Assembly: GCA_008692225.1 (NCBI GenBank)
Contig: VICG01000014.1
Coordinates: forward strand, 1,799,001-1,863,000
Length of the DNA stretch: 64,000 nt
Source of the DNA: Monilinia fructicola
Lineage: Eukaryota > Ascomycota > Leotiomycetes > Helotiales > Sclerotiniaceae
Direction: 5' to 3'
Positions 1 to 10,169 of the stretch are shown here, piece after piece. The translations under genes were made by a program, and so were the position numbers. Below the pieces are notes generated by a model. The model was not told where the DNA came from and did no database searches. It saw only the letters and a list, made by a program, of their open reading frames with translations. Numbering within the stretch: position 1 is the stretch's first letter; every line of letters begins with the position of its first letter.

Positions 1-563
1 TTGATAGATTTATATGCACCACCACCACCACACACGTACGTACGTTCGTTCGAGCCCGTATTCAAAAGTCCATCGAAGTCGTGCCACTGATTGATATTTC
101 CCAAGTGTTGAATTATAACGCCATCCATGAAAGAGTCCATGTAATCCATCCGCAGGTATCGTATTACAGATGAAGGCATCCGGCAAATGAGGAGACTGCC
201 AATTGCCAATTGCTTTTTAACCTCTCAAAACTCCGCCCTAGGGAAACCCATATGAGACTGTTTCAAAGCTGAATCATATCATAGCCTGTTTATCCCCTCG
301 AAACTCCGCATTGTGAAAGTCGGTATACCGATTCGCATCGTGTTCCTTTACCTCCAAAGCCATCAGAATGCCGTAAAAGTAAATTTTGTTGTAGACATTT
401 GCCTCCCAGAACGCCGCTCGGTGAAAATCCATCCGAATATTGCAGACTTAAATCGTACCAAAAAAATACCTCCATTGCCAACCATCATATCAGACCCACT
501 CAAAAACTTCCCAACCCAACCAGAAGACGCCATAGAAACATTCAAATTTGGTATCCAGATCTT
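1..563. other. Left-edge non-coding region, 3' side of F-box gene
   Basis: No supportable gene seen. The extreme left holds short simple repeats (CAC-rich and ACGT-like runs around 18-50). Short open frames here lack conserved motifs and overlap on both strands. The stretch probably includes the 3' UTR of the F-box gene, which ends at 564 on the minus strand. Confidence 0.5.
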
Positions 564-1507
564 TCATCCTTGCTCAAGTCGAAGTCTGCGCTGTAGTCGA
601 CGCTCCTCTCGCTCGCTGTTTTCCCTGTTGATTCTCGGCTGCTCATACCACTTGAACACACGCCCCTCGGCTCTGTCCGTCTCAATCATTCTTCTGCCTC
701 TCTCAAATTGTCTCCTATAATCTCTCCCGCATTTGCCACACATCCTTGGTTGCTGAGGGTCACAACTAGTGAACTTTTGACACGCCCCGGCGCAAAAAAG
801 GAGATCCGATGGCATAAAACTTTTCAGATGAAAATGCAGTTCGCAATGTGCCGGGAAAAATGCGACGGGGCAACAGTGATGACATGAATTTTTTGGTCCA
901 GGGATGACAGGAAATTCAGTCTCAGGCCGACCAATTTGAAGTGGTGGTTGAAAATGAAGGACTGGGCGAGTGCCCTCAGAGAGATATATATTATGAGTGA
1001 ATTTACTACAACAACGTTAGAGAAAGAGAACATATCAAACGCCGTACTTTTGGGCAAGACAAACTTCATGAGACTGAAGCAAACCGCATCAATAGGGTTG
1101 AGAAATTTGAATATTCCAATCATAATTTCAGGAGGGGTACTAATGAATGGTTCATGTTTCTTCTTGATTTCATCAGAGGGTAGCATGATTTTGTCCATTG
1201 TATTTGCGGATTCTTCGATGGAAGCGCAAAGTAGGGGTGACACCAAAAGGGGAGTTCCTGATATGTATAACAAAGCCAAGCTGAGGATTTCTTCCTCATA
1301 AGTTCTTAGATATTTCATCTGACCTCGATTTCCAAATAAATCGGTGTCATGAATCACACTAATTGAAGTGGGGACCATACCACTGTCTTCGGTGGATGAT
1401 ATAGAGGGGGAACGTGTGGAAGTAGTACAAGGTATAGAAGGTGACTTTGTCTTTGGATTATCATCATCATCATGACGGCTACCTGCAGGAATACTTTTCG
1501 TGGCCAT
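564..1507 (-). CDS. F-box domain protein with C-terminal cysteine cluster
   Basis: Two exons on the minus strand, 1507-1065 and 1005-564, joined over a 59 nt intron (donor GTTTGT, branch CTAAC, acceptor TTGTAG). The join gives 885 nt, 294 residues plus stop, with no frame problem. Residues about 120-150 form an F-box-like helix (TPPEIMIGIFKFLNPIDAVC), which in this family recruits Skp1-Cullin ubiquitin ligases. The second exon carries paired cysteines (CHHCC, CAGAC, then CGKCGRDY) and a basic arginine-rich tail. This arrangement resembles a family of F-box proteins expanded in Sclerotiniaceae; that comparison is from memory. The N-terminal 110 residues are Ser/Thr-rich and look disordered. 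The substrate is unknown. The ATG at 1507 is the first in frame. Confidence is good for the exon structure and moderate for the F-box call. Confidence 0.72.
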
Positions 1508-3268
1508 GATTAAGACAACGATTGTAAGTGACGAATGTGAGTAACAATTGTGAGGTGATAATCTATTATGGAAGTGATAACCTCAAGATACTATACTGCT
1601 GATGATAAGTAAGTAATAATTCTTCAAATAAATGAGAAGATACAAGATACTAACTGACTAGCAGTAGCTGACTGCTGACTAGCTGGTTGACTGACTGGTT
1701 GATTGACTGGCTAATGGACTAACAGGTTAGACTAGCTGACTGACTGACAGCTCACTGACTGACCGGTGACCTTCTTATAGAACTATAAAGAGACCAGAGC
1801 CAGAACTAATAGAACCAGTATCAGAAGCAATACCAGAATCAGAATTAGAATGTTGGTTTCCAAGGTTAATTCTGAAACCAAAGTCAACGATGGATGAAAA
1901 CAAAACTGATGTTATGATAATCAATCAATATTGTACCAAAGATACTTTGTTAATCCAAAATATAAGAACCGGGAAGAAGTCATTAAGCAAACAGATCAAT
2001 AAGTAGGCAAATAAACAAATAAGCAAATAAAAGGTGTGATTGTTGTTGTTGTTGTTGTTGTTATTGTTTGATGGTTTGAGTATCAAATTATGTCGGAACT
2101 GATTTTGAGGTTGCATGTAAAAGGTTAGAGGGAATTATCAGGAAGAAAAGTCAAGTAAAAGTACAGTAATAATCAAATGCTACTCAGGTACTCTGTATTT
2201 TGTTCAATCCGACACTACCCAGGTAGCTTTAACCACTTAAAATTTGAGGTTAAATTAAGGTTAACTAGCTTTATTAATCTTGCTTATATAATCTAAAATA
2301 CGATTTTGCGTTATATATAAGAATTATAGCTATAGCTTATCGCATACCTTATATTTTTATAATAAAATCCTTATAAAATTTATATTTTATTATATAAATT
2401 AAAATTTCTAATAACTTTTATAATTATTTATGTTTTTTTAAAATTTTTATTAGTTATATTTTAAAATTAATAAAATTTAAAATTTAAAATTTAAAATATA
2501 AAACTATTTATTTTTATCTATTTAATTAAAAAGTTATATCTTTTTAAAATGAAAATTTTTAAAAAATCTTATATATAACGCTTTTTCTATATAAAATAAA
2601 CGACTTTTTTTAAGATAATTTATATTATTTAATTTACAAAACTAATAATCTATTAGAAAAATTATAAAAATAAATGAGTTTATTTTTATATAATTTTAAA
2701 TGATTCTTTATATATCTATTTAAATATTATAAGATTTTTTATAATATTTAATAATATATTAAAGATATTAAAAGCTGAAAAATAAAGGGTTTAAGTATGA
2801 AAAATATAAGGTATTTATAGGTATATAAATATATATACATATATAAATATATATATTCATCTTATAAATTTCAAGATAATCATCTTACTCGAAGCTACTT
2901 ATATATAATACTTTAAAGATCCCTTATACCCAAAGCCCTCAAGTAAGTTGCTGGTAAGCCTCATATATCATTATCACGCGTATCACGTGTGCATGGTAAA
3001 TAATATAACAACTTTGGACTCATCAAGTCGACTCAAGTAGCTGGAGGCCCAAAACATGAAAACATAAGGCAAAAATGTACAATATCAAACAGAGAGTGAT
3101 AATATGAGGGAGAGGTGTGTATGTGGATGAATAATCAGCTTACAGTAGATACTTATACTGCAGGAAAAGACAAACCCCCAAGAATCACAAACATACAGAA
3201 TCTATATGATCTATGCTTCCCAACGCCTCCCAATGCAATTGAATATAATACATCCATCTCATAATCAC
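1508..3268. other. Intergenic region with microsatellites and AT-rich island
   Basis: No gene seen. Immediately upstream of the F-box gene lies a degenerate CTGA/GACT tetranucleotide tract (about 1655-1765), then a GTT trinucleotide run (about 2038-2066), then the AT-rich island listed separately. The right end probably holds the 3' UTR of COX11. Confidence 0.5.
2230..2935. repeat. AT-rich island
   Basis: About 700 bp that is overwhelmingly A/T, with long runs of TTTAAAATTT- and TATATA-like sequence and no open frame. The borders are abrupt compared with the flanking DNA of ordinary composition. In Botrytis-type genomes such islands are often old transposons decayed by repeat-induced point mutation, but no recognisable transposon protein or terminal repeat remains here. 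Origin is therefore inferred. Confidence 0.6.
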
Positions 3269-4178
3269 TTACATACCCGCAGGCATAGGCTTCAAATGTC
3301 CATTTTTATCATATCTAGCCTCTGTTGAACCGATTAGCATCTTCCTGGGTACTGGTATGTTGGGTTTTGAAAGGAAAATACTTACTAAAGAAGGTATAAC
3401 TCAAAGTAACCTGCTCAATACCTTTCATATTCGGATCATTAACAAAATCCGGATCAATATAGAAAAACACTGGCATGTCAACCGTCTCTCCAGCATTCAA
3501 TCTCTGCTCTTCAAAACAGAAACATTGAATCTTGCTGAAATATGGAGCCACTTGTCCCGGCGTCACGCTATACGTTGCCACTCCAATTATATCCTCATCA
3601 GATTTATTCGTAGCTGTATAGAATGCCAATGCCGTCTCTCCCGGCAGAACTCGAACCTCCCTCTGTTGTGGTGTAAACTTCCAAGGTAGAACATCCGAAA
3701 CCGACCCATTAAAGGTTACTCGTATACGCTTTGCGGAAGTGACGGGCCTAAGACGCTCGGAAGGATCTTCACCTGCGGCACCACCCCCATGCCCGGGAGC
3801 TTTGATCGGTTGACCACCCCATCCTGTCGTTTGACAGATCTGTAGAAGTACGTATTAGCTATGGACGTGATGAAGTGGCGTGCCAAGGTGATGTACCATT
3901 TTGTACATTGGCACAGAACCATATGAGAAAGCCACAGTCCCTAAGATGATACTGAGTGTATAGTACATAGTTGAACTGTTCTTCTGAGAGAATGGAGCTC
4001 TCAGCTGTTCCATCGTGGGTGCTACATTTCCTCTAGGTTTTGAATTATTTGAGATACTTCTGGTTATGGAGGGGTTGAAGAATGGCGTATGTGATTGTCT
4101 TGACTTCGAACATGTTGTACAGATCCAATTGGCATTTCTGCTTCCATAAGCCCTAGATATTCGTGGTATAGAATTCAT
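3269..4178 (-). CDS. COX11: Cytochrome c oxidase assembly protein COX11 (CtaG family)
   Basis: Three exons on the minus strand: 4178-3897, 3839-3386, 3321-3269. Introns are 57 and 64 nt, both with GTA donors and a CTAAT branch site. The join is 789 nt, 262 residues. COX11 delivers copper to the CuB site of Cox1 in the mitochondrial inner membrane. Seen in sequence: a basic N-terminus suited to mitochondrial import, one membrane helix at about residues 70-93 (YYTLSIILGTVAFSYGSVPMY), a beta-rich intermembrane-space domain, and the copper-binding CFCFEEQ motif in exon 2. The family-typical end FFKARYDKNGHL is restored only when the second intron is removed, which fixes the 3' structure. It is divergently arranged with the cupin gene. 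Confidence 0.93.
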
Positions 4179-4847
4179 GATGAGATTTGAGGGTTTTGTC
4201 TGTTGATATAAAATCGAACGATTGAGAAATATTATGGACTGGGATCATTGAGAGTAGAATCATCGGGATTTGAATGCTTGAGATAATCCGGTCCCGAAAT
4301 CCGGGGGAAAGACTTCGGTCTCACTCGGGATTGTAGAAGTCGAAGTCGAAGTAGAAGTGGGAGTGGAAGAAGTATGTTATGATCAACAGAGACATCCATG
4401 GATGTCGTACATTCAACGATTCGAAAGTATAAACACCATCATGGATCGTGATGATTGGATGAAGATGAAGTATCATTGATCATCATGCAGTATCCGATTT
4501 ACCACCGAGTGATGGTGATTGAGTATATAGTTCTCTACTCTGGATAATAAAGTTTTGTTGAACAACCTTACTCGATACTTGCTTGTATGCAGAAGGATTT
4601 GGTTCATCTTGTCTCAGTTGCTAAGCTTTCTTCCTCCTGCATATTGATTACAAAGGAATAGGCATGTACATGAACATGAACCCATATTTGGAATATTCTC
4701 ATTCAATGACATCAACACAATTGGATATTGGATGAATGCATATACTGGGCACCTAATAAGTATTGAACATCATAAAGAGATCATCCGATTATTCTCAAAA
4801 GGCTTTCTATAAATTCCCCTCATCTCAATCCTTCTTCATAATTCATC
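4179..4847. promoter_or_regulatory. Shared divergent promoter region, COX11 / cupin gene
   Basis: 669 bp separate the two start codons. A TATAAA box lies at 4808-4813, about 35 bp before the cupin ATG, followed by a CT-rich leader. No comparable TATA box is clear on the COX11 side. No other gene seen. Confidence 0.5.
4808..4813 (+). promoter_or_regulatory. TATA box of the cupin gene
   Basis: TATAAA lies 35 bp before the cupin ATG, followed by a CT-rich leader ending in TTCATCATG. The spacing is short, implying a very short 5' leader or use of the downstream ATG at 4980. Confidence 0.45.
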
Positions 4848-5583
4848 ATGTTACCATTAGCCTTTCGCAGTCTATCCATTAGAAGTAGCACCAGATACAC
4901 TTCGAATCTACTGTCTACCTGTAGAAAGACAACCCCATTCAAGATCTCTGTTCCATTGAGACTTCAAAGCCGTCGCAATATGGCATCTAAGAAACCCAAT
5001 TCATCGCCTCCTTCTCATGATATGGTCTACTTTCCTCAAATGACGTCGGACCTTCCTGCTTCATCTCACGAATTCCGTAGAGTTCTCGTATGTACATTTA
5101 CTTGAATTCTCTAGATACGAAATACTCCTACTACTTTTCCTATGATGTACCATTCATTCTAAACCCACAGATCACTAATACCCCAATTAGTATACAGGTC
5201 TCTACTCCCAAGTAGTCCTCATGACCGTTCCTGTTGGTGGAGATATTGGTGACGAAGTTCACACCGTCGACCAAGCCCTTACATTCACCTCCGGTGTTGG
5301 CCTTGCCATCGTCAACGGAAAAGAGCAAGTGGTCAAGAAAGGAGATTTAGTGGTAGTACCAGCGGGAACTCAGCATCAATTCATTAATACAGGCAATGAA
5401 CCTTTAGTTCTATATACGATATACTCGCCAGCAGAACATGCACCAACTACTGTGCATCATACAAAGGAAGAAGGGGATAAGGCGGAAGATGAGGGAAGAG
5501 ATGAAGCGCCGGCTTGGTCGAGGAAGAGTAAGGTAGAGAATGAGAAGGCGGGGTTGGTGAAATTGAGTGGAAAGTATGATTAA
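4848..5583 (+). CDS. Cupin-domain protein, possible mitochondrial presequence
   Basis: Two exons, 4848-5087 and 5191-5583, around a 103 nt intron (GTATGT donor, CACTAAT branch, AATTAG acceptor). The join is 633 nt, 210 residues. The core reads as a small cupin barrel: GGDIGDEVHTVDQ in the first cupin motif region and PAGTQHQFINTG in the second, with VKKGDLVVVPAG between. Such proteins bind a metal or small ligand; the substrate here is unknown. The first 44 residues are rich in Arg and Ser with no acids, as in a mitochondrial presequence. A second in-frame ATG at 4980 (MASKK) in a good context begins exactly after it, so a cytosolic form is possible. The C-terminus is charged and probably disordered. 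Confidence 0.85.
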
Positions 5584-6164
5584 GGAGAGAATAAGAGGTG
5601 AAACCGATTGATGAACATGATCAAAGTAACGGTTGAGGATAAGGGGTACCGGATGGAGAATATTCAAATTGTCCAATAATCATGGGCGCCAATGAATCGA
5701 AGTCTGGACTGGATTCTAATTTGGTAATGCATTCTTTCAATACCCTGACCCTTTTTGTTTCTCAGTGCATGGCCTTCAACACGACTTCAAAGGTGACCTA
5801 AATACATACAGAGTTTTAAGCAGCCACCAGTGAGCCTTTTGATATACCCAGGAGGAAAATGATCCATGAGAACATTCTACATATTATCTGGAAACATTCT
5901 ACCTTTTCTACGTGAACCAACCCTAATATCTTTCCCTTCTACGAATAAATACCAATTACCACAGATAAATCATCCAACACCCACAAATGCATCACTTTTC
6001 CCATTAAAACTCACCAGGCACCCAATTAAAAACCCCAGAACCGAACATGACGCCGTGAACTCCATCAATGCCATTTTCCCATGCACAGAGAGTTCAAAAA
6101 CGAGACCAAAAACAAAATGCCATAAACCAAAACCTCGCACGCACTACAAGCAAAAGTCCTCGTC
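5584..6164. other. Convergent intergenic region
   Basis: Lies between the 3' ends of the cupin gene (+) and the 521-residue gene (-). It holds presumed 3' UTRs. Open frames here are low-complexity Pro/Thr/Lys-rich and not credible. Confidence 0.5.
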
Positions 6165-7782
6165 TCAAACATCCTTCAAACTTCCAATGATCCCCAACAG
6201 CGCAACAATAGCCGCTGCAGCAGTCACAATGTACAAAGCCAAAGTCCAAGCTGTAATTACATCCCCGTCCGTCTCCATATACCAGACCCCTACTATCAAA
6301 CTAAGAAGCAATGGCGTTATCACTACGGCGCTGAGTCGATATGGACACCTATTCTCCATTAATCATGCATGCTAACCAAGGAAAAGGGGGGGGACACAAC
6401 CAATCATAAACCAACTCCAAGCTCCACCTTCCCTCCAACGGACCGCCCGCCCCCTCCCCACTCGCCTCCCTCCCCCCATTCAGATTCTCCCCCACCCACC
6501 GCATCCAAGCTCTCCCCACATCCTCATCCCACTCCTCCCTCCCAATCTTCCCCATCCACCCCACCCCGCCCCTATCCCTATACGCGGCGAAAAACCTGCG
6601 CAAAACCATTTTCTCCTCTTCCCTCAGCAGAACCCTCACGTGCGCACCCTTTTCGATATCGCACTTGTAGAGCCCGAACCCCGCGAGCGATTTCAAGGAG
6701 AGAAAGCGGCGGTAGCCGCGGAGATTGTGTTCGGCTCGATGGAGAGAGGGAAAGAGGGAAGTGGGCGTGTGGAGTGCGAGGTAGGTTTCGTGGGGGTCGA
6801 GAGTGGAGGTGGGGAAGTAGCCGAGGATTAGGTAGGGGGTTGGTGGGGGGAAGAGGAGGGCTGTGAGGCTTTGGATGGAGGTTGGGGTTGCGGAGAAGGG
6901 GCGGACGAAGACGGGGCAGGTATGGGATGTGGTGCTGGTTGTTTGGCTGGAGAGACGGGGTAGGTTCATGGAGGTGCTGGGTTTGTGGGTGTGGGGGCGA
7001 TGGGAGATTGTGCTTATGCTTGTTTCTGGGCGAGGGGAGGAATGTTGAGATGGGATGAGATGAGAGGTAGTGTTTGGCGAGGGGTCCGTGGATGAAGGAG
7101 CGATGGTGGATCCAGTTTGTGTACCCTCAGATATCATCAGATGTGATCTTGGAATCTCAATATCGAGTTCTCCTAAAGTTTGCGAACACGTTGAGACCAT
7201 CGGATACTCAGTCACTGGAGCCTGCAAATCTCTCTGCGATCCCACCACCTCTCCAACCTCTCGATCCTTCGTCATCTCCTGTCTCACCTTCCTCTTCTCC
7301 CTGAACCTCTCCAAGATCTTCCTACAAGCCACCAAAAGAATCCTCCTCCTCCTCGCCATCAGATACAACAACCAAAGCCTTGGTTCCTCCAACCTCCCCA
7401 ACCACTGCACCCTCTTCTCCCACACCCTCCTCCTTTCCACCCTCCACCACGGCAACTCTTCTAGCCTTCTCTCCAGATTCCTCTTCTCCTCTCCAAAAGC
7501 GTGGAACATTTCTGCGTATTCCGAGTAATTGTAATTCCCAGATTGTAGCTGCAAAAAGAGACGTGCTTCGTGACATGTGAGACCAACACGACGAACGCAG
7601 CTTTCGTCTGCCCAGAAGAGGTTCCCGTTTGTGGATTTTATGACGGGAGGGACGGGGCCAAGGTGCGGCTGTGAAGCGTGGTGGGCGGGGGTTGCGAGGA
7701 GGAGTTGGGTTTGTGACGAGGTGTGGTTGGGGTCATGGAGGTTCAGGGGGATGGGGTCTTGGGTTTCAATATCGTAGACCAT
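6165..7782 (-). CDS. Conserved-looking protein of unknown function with C-terminal membrane helices
   Basis: Two exons on the minus strand, 7782-6401 and 6348-6165, joined over a 52 nt intron (GTTGTG donor, GATTAAT branch, AATAG acceptor). The join is 1566 nt, 521 residues. I chose the ATG at 7782 (MVYDIETQD, context AAGATGG); an in-frame extension upstream is hydrophobic and lacks support. Residues about 60-190 are charged, Arg/Glu-rich and likely helical; the middle is Ser/Thr/Pro-rich and disordered; then comes a region rich in Arg and Trp. The second exon encodes two hydrophobic segments (SAVVITPLLLSLIVGVWYM and ALYIVTAAAAIVALLGII). This suggests a tail-anchored or hairpin membrane protein. 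I do not recognise the function. Confidence 0.75.
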
Positions 7783-8840
7783 CTTGATGATATTGTACAG
7801 GCAAAACAGATAAACACTAGAAACAGACAAAACTCGCGATACGAAAGATGTAAAATGGAAGTTAAACCAAATGGAAACACACAGGAACTCTGGGTCTATA
7901 AGTATTGAAAGAAGGGCTGAATACACATTCACATGCACATACATCCATTCACACTCACACTCTCACCAACATCCACATTAACATCATCGACCATCCAAAA
8001 CAGGAACAACAAAAACTCTTCATCCCATCCTTATATAACTACATCCTCTGCAACAGAAAAACAGCAAACTCCCTATAACCCTCTGACTCCGCACCCCAGG
8101 TCGTCATCCCACCCTCAAACCCCAACATGACCTCAAAGTACCTTAAAATGAGACAACATCTTTTCACCTAATCCTCCCATGCCAAAAACTTACACGCTGA
8201 CTACCAGCGCCAAGATTTGGTCTCTCTTATGTAGAGGCGCAGAAACTCCTATTGGTGGGGAGTAAGTCAAAAGCGTCAGATCTCGTGAGCACATAGTTTG
8301 TGATCTGCAGATGGGGTGCTGGAAGTGGGTTATGATGGGTTATTGGTGGACACGCGACTGGCGATTCATTAGTGTATTTGATTTGATTGTATGTGATATC
8401 TGAACAGAAATAGTAGATTGGGCCTCGATAGAAAATTTGACGGATGGAGACAAAATGTAAGGATTGGAAAAGGGTAGAGATGCTTTTGGTGTTGTATTGA
8501 ATGTGAGGTGTAGCGATACGCGCACCGGATTGACACCAAAATTGCAAGAGAACTTGAACTATTTGCTGAGAATCCATTATTTACAAATCACCATCAGGTT
8601 GTGTGAAATATCTCATGTAATGTAAAATACATTTCATAAATCAAAAACATACAAGAATGATATAATTAGAAATTAGACCCATGGTCCTATCTACAAATAC
8701 CAACTATACAACTGTGAGTCGACATAGTCGAGTCATAAAGCCGTGCATACAATACACCCTCTCCTTCATACGAGTGCCGGCGTGTCAAGGCAGATGAGAT
8801 GAGCTGAGCCTCATTACCCTTGTGGTAGCGATCATCCAAA
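7783..8840. other. Intergenic region
   Basis: Holds the promoter side of the 521-residue gene (CA-rich leader about 7920-7990) and the 3' side of the next gene. An open frame of 116 codons at 8227-8577 (-) has no motif or splice context that I trust. Nothing else seen. Confidence 0.45.
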
Positions 8841-10169
8841 CTATAGAGAATGTGATGTGCCTGGTCTGGAACTACCGTCTTCTGACATATCCGAATCGGT
8901 AAACAGATCCACGGATTGACCTCGCCTATCGTAATCCTCTCTCGCCCTCTCAGAACTCCCCAGACCCGAAATGTGATCATGACTGATCACTTCATGCGAC
9001 GGAACTTCTTTTCCGGCCCCTGAATTACTGTTTTCCGAACTCCCATTTCCATTCCCACTCATTATGGAATCCGCACTGATAGTTTCATCGCCCCTCCAGA
9101 TAGATGTGATTGGGGTTCTTTCCAGAGCAGTTGTTGGAGTTACTTGCGCATCACTGTCTTCTCCGTCTCCTATGGTCCATCTCCACTTTCTCTTCTTATC
9201 CTTGCGCTTGCGCTTTCGGGAACCCGGTGTTTCCAACTCACTCTCTGCCATTCTTCGTCGCATTTCTTCGAAAGGACCAGGTGTTTGACCTCCATCACGC
9301 GTTTCATCGCCAGTGTATTGCATCGTTGTGTCGAGAGTGTCCAGAATGGCGAGCTCTGGATCGGTCGCAGAGTGAGGGGAATCTTCGGACAAGAGTTCAA
9401 TGTGAGATTTTACATATTTGTTGGTTGTGATCGTTTGAGTTAAAGGATCATCATATTCCACCTTTTTAGTGCCCTTGTTTGCTAATTTCATTGCTAATCT
9501 GCTGGCAGTCCTTGGTGTTGCAGGTGCTATTGAGCTAGGGGGAGGGAGTGGTGAGTTTCGAAGGATACTATGGAGAGATTTGGGATGGGTATATGGTGTG
9601 AGTCGTCTCAGACTCCGCGGGGATGCACTATTCGAAACTTGCGATGAAAAGGCATACATTTTTCTATCAGAGGTTCCAGCTGAATGCGGAGGTGTAAAGG
9701 TAAAGGCAGAAGTATCTTTGGGATGTGCTGAAGTTGGATCTAAATCGGGATGAGCCGAACTTGGCGTCTCAGGATATGAGATCGCAAATGGACCAGGGGT
9801 TGCAGTACGCTCCAAAGGATGTACATATCCATCTTCTGCACCTATATTCGTTTGAAGTCGTGACGTCTGGATTCGTGAAGGCATAGGCTGAATTCTTAAG
9901 TAAGGTTTGGGCTCGGAGCTTGTCGACCGTTGCATCTGAGGTAAAGTACTCTCAATTGCTGTCGCATATGCGTTTGAAAGCGTATTAAATGCTGTTGGTG
10001 ATGATGGATTGATATCGGACTTCAATGCTGTCGCTGACTTTCCAAGAGTTTGTGGTGTGGATATGGTCTTGATCTGTAGAGACAACTTTGGTCTCTTTGG
10101 TGGCGATGAATGTCGAGGAGGGAAAGACATAACTATCGAGGAGCACTCTTGTACGGGTGCCAGCATCAT
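8841..10169 (-). CDS. Large disordered conserved fungal protein, function unknown
   Basis: Single exon of 1329 nt, 442 residues, started at the ATG at 10169 (MMLAPVQEC). An alternative start 14 codons in (MSFPPRHSS) is possible. The protein is dominated by Ser, Pro and Thr. Several short segments look conserved: PPKRPKLSLQIKT near the N-terminus, SPTAFNTLSNAY at about residue 50, SLHSILRNSPLPPP in the middle, KVEYDDPLTQTITTNKY, and a strongly basic RKRKRKDKKRKWRWTIGDGE block at about residue 340, which is a likely nuclear localisation signal. I recall a fungal family with the FNTLSNAY-type motif but no established function. An acidic Ser-rich tail (TDSDMSEDGS) closes it. Confidence 0.7.
   Translation of the reverse strand: MMLAPVQECSSIVMSFPPRHSSPPKRPKLSLQIKTISTPQTLGKSATALKSDINPSSPTAFNTLSNAYATAIESTLPQMQRSTSSEPKPYLRIQPMPSRIQTSRLQTNIGAEDGYVHPLERTATPGPFAISYPETPSSAHPDLDPTSAHPKDTSAFTFTPPHSAGTSDRKMYAFSSQVSNSASPRSLRRLTPYTHPKSLHSILRNSPLPPPSSIAPATPRTASRLAMKLANKGTKKVEYDDPLTQTITTNKYVKSHIELLSEDSPHSATDPELAILDTLDTTMQYTGDETRDGGQTPGPFEEMRRRMAESELETPGSRKRKRKDKKRKWRWTIGDGEDSDAQVTPTTALERTPITSIWRGDETISADSIMSGNGNGSSENSNSGAGKEVPSHEVISHDHISGLGSSERAREDYDRRGQSVDLFTDSDMSEDGSSRPGTSHSL

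Noticed and set aside
313..720. Plus-strand open frame of 135 codons
   Set aside because: It lies antisense to the F-box exon and has no conserved motif.
3322..3385. COX11 ending at the first stop after FFSKYF
   Set aside because: A GTAAGT donor, CTAAT branch and CAG acceptor restore the family end FFKARYDKNGHL.
6369..7580. Several plus-strand frames of 60-165 codons
   Set aside because: They are antisense shadows of the 521-residue gene, with Pro/Gly-rich composition caused by its base bias.
9064..9753. Plus-strand frames of 74-106 codons
   Set aside because: Antisense to the disordered protein gene; no motifs.
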